This document shows positions 47,181 to 56,520 of a stretch of 64,000 nucleotides of DNA, piece after piece; position 1 is the stretch's first letter, and each line of letters begins with the position of its first letter. Source of the DNA: Oscillospiraceae bacterium (GTDB lineage: Bacteria; Bacillota; Clostridia; Oscillospirales; Ruminococcaceae); the NCBI GenBank assembly GCA_009784825.1, contig WQXO01000002.1:62001-126000 (forward strand), in the 5' to 3' direction. The notes under the pieces were generated by a model. That model worked only from the letters and a program-made list of their open reading frames with translations. It was not told the DNA's origin and made no database searches. The translations under genes were made by a program, and so were the position numbers.

Positions 47181-49811
47181 ATGAAGAAGAATCTTGCTTT
47201 TTTACTGGTTTTTTCGATTTTTTTCTCGTTTTTCTCTGTTCTTAATCTTAATAAGACCGCAGAAGCTATATCACCCTTTGCCGTAACCGATGCCGAACTT
47301 GCTGTCGCACGCGAACAATTCTTTGGAAATGGTTCGAGTGGCGACAATTTTTCATTTATTTCAGGCGTTGAACGTGAAATCGTACACATTGACGACAGCA
47401 GAGTTATACATAAACCGCAGGTATACGAAATCCCCGAGCTTTTGCCGGAATCGTCTGAAATCGTTTCCTATTCAGTTGTTGGTGCCGGTTTTTTCAGCGT
47501 TGGTGAAACTCGTTCGTTTTTCACTTCAACGCACGGCAGTACCGCTCAAACAGGAACTCTTATGGCACAAGGGGCACACACTAACATTTGGGTACTCAAC
47601 AATCCGGGGGTCAATGCCGGTTACGTAGATACTGCGATTGCACAGAGCATTGCTACCACTTTCGATGGCATATATTCACGAATGACCCACCCGACCACCG
47701 GCTTTGCTCCTTTTGCGAATGTTCGGATTGAAACCAACTTCGGCAGCACCTTGCCTTTGGTTGGCGATTTATCGGGTGACGGCAAGGTAAACTTTTTATT
47801 ATATGATATTGACAATGACGGTGCTTCGTCCTCCGGATATGTAGGCGGCTTCTTTACAAATGGTGACTTTATCACGGGAACCGGACGTAACGGATTAGAC
47901 ATGCTCCATATGGATATAGGAACTAATCAGGGTTTTAAAAATTTAACCTCGGCGAATGAGGAAGAGCGGCTTGTTTTTTACGACACAATGGCACATGAAT
48001 TTCAACATTTGCTCTATTATATGTACTTCGGTGTGTACAGACCTTCTACAGGATACGATTCAGATGCTTGGGTCAATGAAACTCTTTCTGAGCTTGCAGG
48101 TGCATTCTACACTTCATCCGGCAGAGAGTTAGTCAGCTTCAGCAGATTGGCAGCGGCGGCAGGAAATAATCATGATGGCAGCGGTTACCGGGATTTTCTT
48201 AATTTCGCCGGTATGAAGGGTTACGGAATGTCGAAAACGTTCGGGCATTTTCTACATAAGAGGTATCCGAATGTAGTAAGAAACATCTATTCTTCTATGA
48301 TTGTAACATATCCGCCTGCGACAAGTGCCGCAGGACATAACGCAAATATTGCAAAAATCACAAATATGCCGCAGGCTGTCGGAAATCTCTTGCGTGCGGG
48401 AACAAATAATACCATAGGTACCGGTGGGCAAAACACAATGTCATTGCTTTATTATCTGTTTATGGAGAGCTTTGCGGCAGACGGAGGTGTTATCCACACC
48501 TCGCCGACTACTCAATCGACTAAGCTGTTCGCTCCCGCAACCACCCCGACGAATAATCTTTGGGCAATTCGCCCTGCTATGGGAGTTGCCGGCGGCAGAG
48601 TTTTCTTGAGCGGAACAAGCGGGAGTTATTTTGACGTAGCGTCATATGATGCTATTCCTGTATTATCCTCGGGTGTGGCAGGTTCAATTTCACTGCAAGG
48701 CTTCGGCGGTACGTCTGCACGCGGAGCGACTCACGAAAGGATATACAGATTAAATGGCGGAGGAGCGGGTTCCCCGTTCTTGCGAGTGACTGCTCCAAAT
48801 GACGGCAACGCCGAGACAAGATACTATATTGCTGTTCCTAATGACACTGTCACAACCGGAGCTACCACTTATTCATCAGGTTCAAACGGTGCGGCTTTAT
48901 ATCCCTTAGTTAAAGGCAGTTTAACTGAAATTAATACAAACGGCAGACCTGCTTATTTATTTGTATCAACCATATACAGAAACGTAAACTCGTCGATTAC
49001 TTATTCATGGTCGGCAGTTTCTGACCCGGGAATCGGAGGCGGGACTACTCCGCCCGTTACACCGCCCTCCGGTGGTAATGACATACTCGGTGAAACAAAA
49101 GCAAACGGAAATGGCAGTATAGTATACACAGACACTAATATATACTCTGTTTTACTCCCAACCGCAGAATCGTGGGACTTCGTTCTTGACCCGCAAGGCT
49201 TGATTGGAGCTCATGCAAGCGGAACAGTCGGAAATGCAAATGAGTTATCTAACGCCACGCCGAGTGATTTAGCACCGTTCGCAGGGAAAATTATATCAGG
49301 CAGTTACGTTCCTACGGCAATCAATAACAGTTCTTTTGATGTTACATTAGGTGTGACGTTACGAGTAACCGGTGATGCTGTTGCGGTTACAAGCGAGTCG
49401 GCAGTACATGCCGGTATAAGTAATAATATTTTACTTACTGTTGAGCCTGCAGCTAACTCTGTAAATACACAAGGTGCAGAATTTGTCGGTTCCGGTACAG
49501 GTTATGCCGTATTAAATACTGCTGGAGAGCTTAAATTCGTGCTTGATTCGGCTAATTATGTGTTTAACGCTGTTCCCGGCAGCAGTGGGAGTGAGTTTAG
49601 CTATGACATTGTCCCCAACACAGGAAAAGGTACGCAACTCAAAATTGGCGGTTATTGTAATAAAAATGCAGATTGGACACAATTCGCCGATGATACAAAA
49701 GGTGTTGGCATTAACGCAGTATTCTCTTTCTCGCCCGCTGTTGCTTCAGAAAATGCGTTATCTGACGTAAGCGGTGCATACGGACTTAAGGAGTATGGAC
49801 TTTCGGCGTAA
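47181..49811 (+). CDS. Secreted zinc metalloprotease (M30-like) with shared C-terminal domain
   Basis: 876 residues. Signal peptide (LAFLLVFSIFFSFFSVL). A protease domain (about 110-480) has the zinc motif HEFQH (272-276) in DTMAHEFQHLLYYM and a downstream acidic residue in NETLSELAGAF, as in hyicolysin-type (M30) enzymes; a VGDLSGDGKVNFLLYDIDNDG stretch precedes it. A Gly/Pro/Thr linker (about 614-633) leads to a C-terminal domain (about 640-876) homologous to the protein at 50491-51657: NIYSVLLPT, WDFVLDPQGL, GTVGN, LAPFAGKII and VTGDAV recur in order. No LPxTG or S-layer motif. Probably processes or co-assembles with the surface protein. Confidence 0.82.
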   Translation: MKKNLAFLLVFSIFFSFFSVLNLNKTAEAISPFAVTDAELAVAREQFFGNGSSGDNFSFISGVEREIVHIDDSRVIHKPQVYEIPELLPESSEIVSYSVVGAGFFSVGETRSFFTSTHGSTAQTGTLMAQGAHTNIWVLNNPGVNAGYVDTAIAQSIATTFDGIYSRMTHPTTGFAPFANVRIETNFGSTLPLVGDLSGDGKVNFLLYDIDNDGASSSGYVGGFFTNGDFITGTGRNGLDMLHMDIGTNQGFKNLTSANEEERLVFYDTMAHEFQHLLYYMYFGVYRPSTGYDSDAWVNETLSELAGAFYTSSGRELVSFSRLAAAAGNNHDGSGYRDFLNFAGMKGYGMSKTFGHFLHKRYPNVVRNIYSSMIVTYPPATSAAGHNANIAKITNMPQAVGNLLRAGTNNTIGTGGQNTMSLLYYLFMESFAADGGVIHTSPTTQSTKLFAPATTPTNNLWAIRPAMGVAGGRVFLSGTSGSYFDVASYDAIPVLSSGVAGSISLQGFGGTSARGATHERIYRLNGGGAGSPFLRVTAPNDGNAETRYYIAVPNDTVTTGATTYSSGSNGAALYPLVKGSLTEINTNGRPAYLFVSTIYRNVNSSITYSWSAVSDPGIGGGTTPPVTPPSGGNDILGETKANGNGSIVYTDTNIYSVLLPTAESWDFVLDPQGLIGAHASGTVGNANELSNATPSDLAPFAGKIISGSYVPTAINNSSFDVTLGVTLRVTGDAVAVTSESAVHAGISNNILLTVEPAANSVNTQGAEFVGSGTGYAVLNTAGELKFVLDSANYVFNAVPGSSGSEFSYDIVPNTGKGTQLKIGGYCNKNADWTQFADDTKGVGINAVFSFSPAVASENALSDVSGAYGLKEYGLSA

Positions 49812-49864
49812 CATGACGGAGCAGTGTATTTCAGCAAAACGATAATAATAATGAAAGCGGTGGT

Positions 49865-50458
49865 ATGTCCACTATGTCAAAACAATCAAGTAAAAATGTC
49901 ACAGTTAATAAAGAACGCTATTTGGGTAGTGTGAAGTTTTTCAAAAACATGATTGTATTATTTGTTATTCTTCTTGTGGTTGGATTATCTTCTGCACTTG
50001 TATATTTCGCAGTCTTTAAAAATGATGATGTTGATGATGGCAGACGACTTCTTCTTACTGATGAGATAGTTGACGGTCGGGGTATAGTCGCTGTGCCGAA
50101 TAATATATCAGCGATTATTGAGCATTTGGAAGAGCCCGTTGTAGATGGTTATTATTTAACCACCATGAACGCTGACTGGCATTTCGACACATGGAACACT
50201 CCATCGTCTAACGCTTATGTTGAAAACGCAATCGAAAACACTCGAACGGTTTATTTTGATTTGTTTTTGGACGAAACCGAGGAGTTGATATATTCGTCCC
50301 CGTTTATTCCTGTGGGGGCTAAATGGGAAAGGTTTGCACTCGATAAGGAAATTCCGGTCGGTGTGCATTCGGCGACTGTGACCTATCATCTTGTAGATGA
50401 TGAGTTTCAAAGCATTACTACGGTATCAGTTGCAGTGCAATTGAATATAAATCGGTGA
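49865..50458 (+). CDS. Single-pass membrane protein with beta-sandwich outer domain
   Basis: 197 residues: a basic cytosolic start, a membrane helix (about 29-53), and an outer domain (YYLTTMNADWHFDTW, NTRTVYFDLFLDETEEL, IPVGAKWERFALDKEIPVGVHSATVTYHLVDD) with an Ig-like strand pattern. It lies between the two shared-domain secreted proteins, so a role in their export, anchoring or assembly is inferred. The VYFDLFLDETEELIYSSPF segment resembles small Clostridial surface-associated proteins I have seen, but I cannot name the family. Confidence 0.75.
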   Translation: MSTMSKQSSKNVTVNKERYLGSVKFFKNMIVLFVILLVVGLSSALVYFAVFKNDDVDDGRRLLLTDEIVDGRGIVAVPNNISAIIEHLEEPVVDGYYLTTMNADWHFDTWNTPSSNAYVENAIENTRTVYFDLFLDETEELIYSSPFIPVGAKWERFALDKEIPVGVHSATVTYHLVDDEFQSITTVSVAVQLNINR

Positions 50459-50490
50459 AACACCGAAACATTATTTTGGAGGTAAATCTA

Positions 50491-51657
50491 ATGAAAAGAC
50501 TGTTGGCAATCCTTATCGCAGGTGCGATGGCAATGACGTTAGGTGTAGCGGCATTTGCAGACCAAGCAACTTCGGGCGATTTTACAGGCGACGGTGACAC
50601 AACCTACATCGCAACTGATGTTTATTCAGTGTTGCTCCCTACCACACTTGCTTGGGACTTTATTCTTGACCCGCAGGGTCTTGTTGGTGCATACAGAAGC
50701 GGTACTGTTGGCTCTGAAAATGCATTAGCAAGTGCTACTCCCGAGCAATTAGCTCCGTTTGCAGGCAAAATTATTCCGGGCACAGCTTTCCCTGTTGTTC
50801 AAAACAGAAGCTCTTATGATGTTGCTCTTTCTGTTGACATCAAAGTAACAGGTGATGCAGTTGTAGTTGCTTCCGCATCCTCAGTATCTCCCGCTTCCGG
50901 TGAAGACGGTGCTACTGCTAACAATGTTCTGCTTGAAGTAGATATTGCAACAGCGGCAATCACCTCAAACATCGTTGAGACTGCTGTAACAACATTCCCT
51001 GCTTCTACTGTATCCCAAACACTTGACGATAAAGGAAAAAGCTTATCCTTTGTTCTCGGTGCGGCTAATTATGTATTCAGTGCTACAGGCACTCCTCCTG
51101 TTTTCTCTTATGCAAGAAATGCAGACAGCTTTGGTAACGGCACAGCTCTTCAGCTCAGCGGTGAAGTAAACAAAAATGCAGATTGGTCTGCTTTCGTTGG
51201 CGACGCTCCCACTACTAAAAAAGTTGGTATTGACGCTAAATTCACCATTGCAAAAGCTACTGAAGAAGATGTTGCTATTGCATCTGTAGACGGTGCTTAC
51301 GGGTTCAAGGGCGTTGGAATGTTCACCGCTAAACCGACAGCTGCTGCGGCACTTACCGGTGGTATGCTGACTGTAACAATTACCGCTGCAGGCGATTATA
51401 CTTTCCCCGCTGAATCTCTTACAAGCTTCAAAGGTGTTAATGCGGCCGGAAATACTGTTACTTTCGCAAACATGCCCGCAATTACAAGAAGCTCCGGCAA
51501 TGCTGTGATGGCATTCACTTTAGCGGCTTCTTGGGGTACAACCGGAGCCAATGCCGGTTGGACAGAGTTAGAATTAACCTTCCCGTCATATGTCGTTGTT
51601 GTAACTAAGGCTTCTGCGGCTGCAACAACTGCTACTGTAGAAATCACTTTAAAATAA
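50491..51657 (+). CDS. Ala/Thr-rich secreted surface protein, shared domain
   Basis: 388 residues from ATG 50491, with TTTTGGAGG eight bases before. Signal peptide ending near AAFA-DQ. Residues about 25-280 are homologous to the C-terminal domain of the protease (DVYSVLLPT, WDFILDPQGL, GTVGS, LAPFAGKII, VTGDAV, VNKNADW, KKVGIDAKF). A second beta-rich domain (about 285-388) follows. Poor in Cys and aromatic residues, rich in Ala, Thr, Val and Ser: the look of an abundant fibre, layer or pilus-like subunit. No sorting signal. A hairpin follows the stop. Confidence 0.82.
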   Translation: MKRLLAILIAGAMAMTLGVAAFADQATSGDFTGDGDTTYIATDVYSVLLPTTLAWDFILDPQGLVGAYRSGTVGSENALASATPEQLAPFAGKIIPGTAFPVVQNRSSYDVALSVDIKVTGDAVVVASASSVSPASGEDGATANNVLLEVDIATAAITSNIVETAVTTFPASTVSQTLDDKGKSLSFVLGAANYVFSATGTPPVFSYARNADSFGNGTALQLSGEVNKNADWSAFVGDAPTTKKVGIDAKFTIAKATEEDVAIASVDGAYGFKGVGMFTAKPTAAAALTGGMLTVTITAAGDYTFPAESLTSFKGVNAAGNTVTFANMPAITRSSGNAVMAFTLAASWGTTGANAGWTELELTFPSYVVVVTKASAAATTATVEITLK

Positions 51658-51677
51658 TTAAGCGAAATTAAATTGCT

Positions 51678-51708
51678 GACTCGTTAGACATCTTTAGTCT
51701 AACGAGTC
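51678..51708 (+). terminator. Hairpin between surface protein and glycan genes
   Basis: A perfect 12-base stem (GACTCGTTAGAC with GTCTAACGAGTC) over a 7-base loop, 20 bases after the stop. Only a weak TCAATTT follows, so partial read-through into the glycan genes is likely. Confidence 0.78.
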
Positions 51709-51730
51709 TCAATTTAAACAAGGGGTTTAT

Positions 51731-52849
51731 ATGAATTTTAGGCACGAATTGGGGAAAATTTCACCCAAAACTAAAAATGGTGCTGACATTTATTTTTTTG
51801 GTTGCGGAAAGCATTTTGAAGACCTTCGCAAATGGTATCGTTGTTTTGCTGACATTTGTATTGAAGATTATGCCACTGCTTTCATCGACAACGATGTAAA
51901 TAAGTGGGGGAAAGAGTTTTATGGCAAGCCCGTCTTGTCGCCTGACACGATTACTGCTGAAAATTCGGTTGTTGTGATTACGGCAGCGGATTATAAAGAT
52001 TTTAGTATAGACCGGCAAATGATGGATAAGGGCTTTTATTGGAGAAGCGATTTACATTCTGCTTATCAAATTCTTTGGGTGTTGCAAGCTTGGATTTTTG
52101 ATAATTTTATGAAATTAAAGGACAAGCATAAAAACGAGCGTTGTTTTATTGTGGGTAACGGCACTTCTTTAAAATCGGAAGATTTAGATATGCTGGTTAA
52201 CGAAAAGACCTTTGCAATGAACAAGGTTTATAAGGTTTTCGATAAAACTTTATGGCGACCAAGTTTTTATGTTGTTGACGGTTTGGCTTTAAATGAACAT
52301 TGGCATGATATAAACAAAAATATTGATTGTGGTATTTTTACCGGGTTTGAATATTGCCTTGATGCGATTAATAAAGACCCGGAATTTCGACTAAAAAATG
52401 CAAATTATTATTCATTGTTCAACATTTATACTCGTCCTGCAGAGCATAGAAAACCTATATTCGGAGAGTATCCGGATATGTTTTTTGCGGGCGGTACATC
52501 GGCATTTTGCTGTTTTCAATTAGCAGTTTTTCTGGGATTTAATGAAATATATCTGCTGGGTATGGACAATGAATATTCAATAATGATTTCAAATTCAGGC
52601 GAGATTGATTTTTCGGAGAGAAACGACCATTTCGCAATTGAATATCATGATAAAAGTATATTTAAGGATTATAATAGGCAAGGATTTGCTGCAATAAATA
52701 AGGATATAATTAATTGTGCATACCAATCAGCGAAGGAATATGCCGATTCACATGATATAAAAATCTATAACGCTACTCGCGGCGGAAAGCTTGAGATATT
52801 TGAGCGTGTTAATTTTGACGAAATATTTAGTAATCAAAGCGGGAGTTAA
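51731..52849 (+). CDS. DUF115 (Maf/MptE-like) protein with N-terminal Rossmann-like module
   Basis: 372 residues. Residues 15-110 (ADIYFFGCGKHFEDLRKW, FIDNDVNKWGKEFYGKPVL, SVVVITAADYKDFS) form a nucleotide-binding-like module common in glycan enzymes. Residues 135-360 match DUF115: CFIVGNGTSL, TFAMNKVY, FAGGTSAFCCFQLAVFLGFNEIYLLGMD. DUF115 proteins include flagellin-glycosylation Maf proteins that transfer nonulosonates, and a distant resemblance to sialyltransferases is possible. AAGGGG precedes the ATG. First gene of the glycan cluster; probable transferase. Confidence 0.82.
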   Translation: MNFRHELGKISPKTKNGADIYFFGCGKHFEDLRKWYRCFADICIEDYATAFIDNDVNKWGKEFYGKPVLSPDTITAENSVVVITAADYKDFSIDRQMMDKGFYWRSDLHSAYQILWVLQAWIFDNFMKLKDKHKNERCFIVGNGTSLKSEDLDMLVNEKTFAMNKVYKVFDKTLWRPSFYVVDGLALNEHWHDINKNIDCGIFTGFEYCLDAINKDPEFRLKNANYYSLFNIYTRPAEHRKPIFGEYPDMFFAGGTSAFCCFQLAVFLGFNEIYLLGMDNEYSIMISNSGEIDFSERNDHFAIEYHDKSIFKDYNRQGFAAINKDIINCAYQSAKEYADSHDIKIYNATRGGKLEIFERVNFDEIFSNQSGS

Positions 52850-52855
52850 TTTAAT

Positions 52856-54448
52856 ATGATTGGTAATACTGAATTTAAGTCGTTTGGAGCTTATCTGATA
52901 TATCGCCTGAAAGAAAAAAAGCATAACCAAGTTTATGTGTATGGAATTGGTTTATATGCCAAAATGGTTTGTGAATTATTTCGGGAGAATGATATAAAAG
53001 TCATAGCCTTACTTGATGAGGGATATGGGCGAAGCAAGTATATTGCAGAAATGAATTTACCTGTATGCAGCATTAGCGAAATCGAGAATAGACCAATTGT
53101 TATTGCTTCAAAGGATTATCAGGAGGAGATTTTCGCACGGCTCATTAAACAAGGTGTAAGCGAGGATAGGTTATTCAAAATTTTCACACATGCAGATTTG
53201 TTTTATGGGGAAAAATCACTCGATGATATATTCAGTAAATGTCCAAAACCAACTGCCGGGGATATGAATACGATAGTTTTTGTCGGAGATAATAGCGATT
53301 ATTTGAATTTCGGTTGTCGTGCAACAAGCATGGCATTGTCGGATATATTAAGTGAAACAACAACAATATCAGAGAGAATTTCACGCGGGGATATACTTGG
53401 TTTATTCTCTGCAATTCCGATTTGCGACGATTGGGGAGTATATATTTCTACAATAAAAAAATATAATTGCACGATTTTTGAAAAGCTCGTGAATTCTATT
53501 AAAAAAGCTGATGCTGTTGTTTTTAACGGCGAAGGTAGTTTCATTTTAAAATCACCTCCCAGAGTTGATTTGCACAACTATCTTGTTGTAATGCTTGCTT
53601 GTATCGAAGCGGACAAACCATTTTTTGTGTTAAATTTCATGTTCTCTGCGTTTTCAAGTGAACCATTAAACAATGATTTGTCTAAAACTTGCTTGCAGGC
53701 ATTTGGAAAAGCGGAAATAATTTGTGTGAGAGATAATGAGTCAAAGCGATTAATTGAGTCGGAGAATAACAGCATTAATGTCAAGTATTTACCCGATGCA
53801 TTGTTTTCATGGTATAATTTATTAACAAACAATGCAGAAAAATTGAAATGCGTTGCAGACAATTATCAATTTTCTTTACCATTTATCTCAGATGAGCGTT
53901 TTTATCGTGAATTGGATTTATCACAGCGTTATATACTTCTTAGCGGTAATTCATACGCCTCACATTTCCCTAATCTGATGGAGAAGTCATTCTTTAAATT
54001 AGCTGTTGCACTTAGGGACAAGGCAGAAGCATTAGGGTGCAAGCTGTATTTAATAGAGTGTTGCGGCGGCGATTTTCCTTTGAGAAAGGTTGCAATTGAT
54101 GTTGGTGTTCCGCTTATTCCCGCTAATATAAACATTTACTTTGCAATGTATATTTTGTCATCAGCACAGTGTTTTGTATCAGGGCGTTATCACCCGTCAA
54201 TAATGGCCTCATTAGGCGGGACGCCTTGTGTATTTATGGGTAGTAACTCACATAAAACAACATCTTTGCAGGATGTTTTGGAATATAGTGTGATTAAAAC
54301 ATTTAATCCGTTGCCTGACGATGAAGAAATTGATATGATTGTTGAAGAAACGATTGCAAAAATTAATGCAGATAGAGAATTAATTCAACGAAACAGTGAA
54401 AAAAATTGCTTATTAACTGAGGAAATCTTTAAGAAAATCAATTATTGA
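52856..54448 (+). CDS. Polysaccharide pyruvyltransferase family protein
   Basis: 530 residues. An N-terminal Rossmann-like module (about 15-110: VYVYGIGLYAKMVCELF, LLDEGYGRSKYI, RPIVIASKDYQEEIF) precedes the pyruvyltransferase fold (about 140-500): FVGDNSDYLNFGCRATSMAL, VVFNGEGSF, ICVRDNESKRLIE, YILLSGNSYA, CFVSGRYHPSIMASLGGTP. Such enzymes add ketal pyruvate from phosphoenolpyruvate to cell-surface sugars. It looks AT-richer than the housekeeping genes, a possible sign of transfer. Confidence 0.88.
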   Translation: MIGNTEFKSFGAYLIYRLKEKKHNQVYVYGIGLYAKMVCELFRENDIKVIALLDEGYGRSKYIAEMNLPVCSISEIENRPIVIASKDYQEEIFARLIKQGVSEDRLFKIFTHADLFYGEKSLDDIFSKCPKPTAGDMNTIVFVGDNSDYLNFGCRATSMALSDILSETTTISERISRGDILGLFSAIPICDDWGVYISTIKKYNCTIFEKLVNSIKKADAVVFNGEGSFILKSPPRVDLHNYLVVMLACIEADKPFFVLNFMFSAFSSEPLNNDLSKTCLQAFGKAEIICVRDNESKRLIESENNSINVKYLPDALFSWYNLLTNNAEKLKCVADNYQFSLPFISDERFYRELDLSQRYILLSGNSYASHFPNLMEKSFFKLAVALRDKAEALGCKLYLIECCGGDFPLRKVAIDVGVPLIPANINIYFAMYILSSAQCFVSGRYHPSIMASLGGTPCVFMGSNSHKTTSLQDVLEYSVIKTFNPLPDDEEIDMIVEETIAKINADRELIQRNSEKNCLLTEEIFKKINY

Positions 54449-54457
54449 GGGGAAAAC

Positions 54458-55222
54458 ATGATTATCAATAAGCTCGTAGTAAAAGCGGGGACCAAGTGCA
54501 GTTTGAAGTGTGAAAAATGCGGAGAGTTTAATCCATATTTGGGCGAGAACACATTTGATTTCAACCTCGAATATTTATCAAATGATGTGTTTAAAATTGC
54601 AAAATGTGTCGAACATATTAACACTGTTCATATTGCAGGTGGCGAGCCTTTTCTGCACCCTAATTTATATTTATTCGTAAGTTATTTGTCAAACATTCAA
54701 AATATCGGGTTAATTGAAATTGTTACAAACGGAACTGTTATTCCTAATGAAATAACGCTTAAGCTTTTGTTAAAATTACAACGCAGGATTATTGTTTTGG
54801 TAAGCGATTACAGCAATGCGGACGTTAATCAAAAGCGGGTAATATCATTACTTGAAGAAACAGGCATTAATCATCGAGTTAACAAAAATATGATATGGAA
54901 AGATAAAAGCGACACTTCATTTAAAAATCATGACAATGATAAATTGTTGTCAATCGCGAAAAATTGTATTACTTTTCGTGATGATTATTTCAGTTTGATT
55001 AATGGTATTGTTACGGCTCACTGCCCTACTTCCGGCAGTCTTATGTATTTCTTGGGGTATGATATGGCAGATGGTTTCTTCTTCAATCTAAGACAAACAG
55101 AAGACGATAATATAGGTGCAGAGTTATCCAAATTATTAAAACATGAATATACACCTATGTGCAATTGGTGTGTTCCTACAAATGAAGCACCTGATTGTGT
55201 TGCGGGAGGACAATTAAAATGA
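54458..55222 (+). CDS. Radical SAM enzyme of the glycan cluster, short form
   Basis: 254 residues. CSLKCEKCGEF carries the C-x3-C-x2-C cluster motif, IAGGEPFLHPNLY the SAM-contact GGEP, and VTNGT the usual strand. C-terminal cysteines (AHCPTSGS, MCNWCVPTNEAPDC) suggest an auxiliary iron-sulfur site. It is paralogous to the next gene. GAGGGG precedes the ATG; it overlaps the next gene by four bases. It may modify a sugar nucleotide or the carrier protein; the reaction is unknown. Confidence 0.88.
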   Translation: MIINKLVVKAGTKCSLKCEKCGEFNPYLGENTFDFNLEYLSNDVFKIAKCVEHINTVHIAGGEPFLHPNLYLFVSYLSNIQNIGLIEIVTNGTVIPNEITLKLLLKLQRRIIVLVSDYSNADVNQKRVISLLEETGINHRVNKNMIWKDKSDTSFKNHDNDKLLSIAKNCITFRDDYFSLINGIVTAHCPTSGSLMYFLGYDMADGFFFNLRQTEDDNIGAELSKLLKHEYTPMCNWCVPTNEAPDCVAGGQLK

Positions 55223-56502
55223 ATGATTATTCTTACAAATCAATAATATCAGATAAATTGCCAATTTATTTACACGGAGCGTTTTCGGATTACAGTAATC
55301 GTGTACTTGACTGGCTTGATAATAATGATGGTAAATTGACGCATGTGTTTGACCAAAGCTTCCTCGAAGCATATAACACTGACAAGCATGATAGTTACAT
55401 CAGCAGATATAATGAATTGGGATTACGTGTTATGCCTCCACCTAATTATGTTGAAACACTGCCTCGAGGAGTTGTGATTCTCGCTGTTAATGAGCGTAAT
55501 CAGCGAGAGCTTTGGAGAAAATGGGGGGGCGGAAATTATCATAGAGTGATTGATGTTTTGGATATTATTAATTCTTCTTATTATGTACACTGCTCTGATA
55601 TTAATAGAAATTCAAGTGATTTACTCAACAAATGTCATAGTTGCCCTGCGGCTTTGAGGCATTGTGCCGTTAGGAGCGAGTGGTATGAAAGAGAAATGGG
55701 ATTAACTCGTGACAAGGTAATCAGACACTTAGCTTTTAAAGCAGGGGTTATATGCAACTTTAAATGTAAGCACTGCTGTGAATTTCTGCCTCATTTTTCA
55801 GAAAAGCATAGACAAAAATTCGATGCCGACCGTTTAATCGAAGACATTAAAAAATTATCGGAGTCACTGGAATATATAGGTGTTTTAAGCTTTTCCGGTG
55901 GTGATGTTATGCTCAATAAAGGATTGGGGAAGGTAATTGAAGAAACGATTAAGCTTAACAATATAGGGGATATGTATTGTTTAACAAACGGAACTTATAT
56001 ACCCTCGAACGAGGTTTTAGATGCTATTCAATTATCAAACGGTAGAGTTAGAGTAGTGATTAACAATTACAGTATAAACAATGGTGCTTCACCCTTAACC
56101 GATGAGCTTAAAAAACGTAATATTATTCATAATATACGCAATAATACCGGTTGGTTTGACTTTACTGATTACGGATTTAAAAATAGAAGTGTCGGCACAT
56201 TAAAAAGTTTTATTAATACATGTGCTTTTGATGCCGGTTCTCGTTCTAAGTATTATCATATTATGATAGACGGTAAAATTAGCGAGCGCTGCGGAGTAGC
56301 AAGCGGGCTTTTATACTATTTAGATAAATGGAGCGAGTTGACACAAGATTATATTGATATACGCTCTTTATCTGTTGACTGCATACCAACCGCATTAACA
56401 AATCTCGAGGATAGAGGGTATATGGATATTTGTAATTTCTGCGTTTCTGCGGCAACCGGTGAAAACACTTTAGCGGCGGCAGAAGAGCAGCTTAAAAACT
56501 AA
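55219..56502 (+). CDS. Radical SAM enzyme of the glycan cluster with N-terminal module
   Basis: 427 residues from ATG 55219 (GGGAGG before). Residues 10-110 (LPIYLHGAFSDYSNRVLDW, LTHVFDQSFLEAYN, GVVILAVNERNQREL) look like the same Rossmann-type module as in the two preceding glycan proteins. Then come CHSCPAALRHC, the radical SAM motif CNFKCKHCCEF, FSGGDVML, CLTNGT, and a cysteine-containing end (RCGVASGLLYYL, ICNFCVSAATGE). The GGE motif is GGD here. Related to the preceding gene over its second half. Confidence 0.87.
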   Translation: MNDYSYKSIISDKLPIYLHGAFSDYSNRVLDWLDNNDGKLTHVFDQSFLEAYNTDKHDSYISRYNELGLRVMPPPNYVETLPRGVVILAVNERNQRELWRKWGGGNYHRVIDVLDIINSSYYVHCSDINRNSSDLLNKCHSCPAALRHCAVRSEWYEREMGLTRDKVIRHLAFKAGVICNFKCKHCCEFLPHFSEKHRQKFDADRLIEDIKKLSESLEYIGVLSFSGGDVMLNKGLGKVIEETIKLNNIGDMYCLTNGTYIPSNEVLDAIQLSNGRVRVVINNYSINNGASPLTDELKKRNIIHNIRNNTGWFDFTDYGFKNRSVGTLKSFINTCAFDAGSRSKYYHIMIDGKISERCGVASGLLYYLDKWSELTQDYIDIRSLSVDCIPTALTNLEDRGYMDICNFCVSAATGENTLAAAEEQLKN

Positions 56503-56520
56503 AACTTGAGGAGTGTATTT

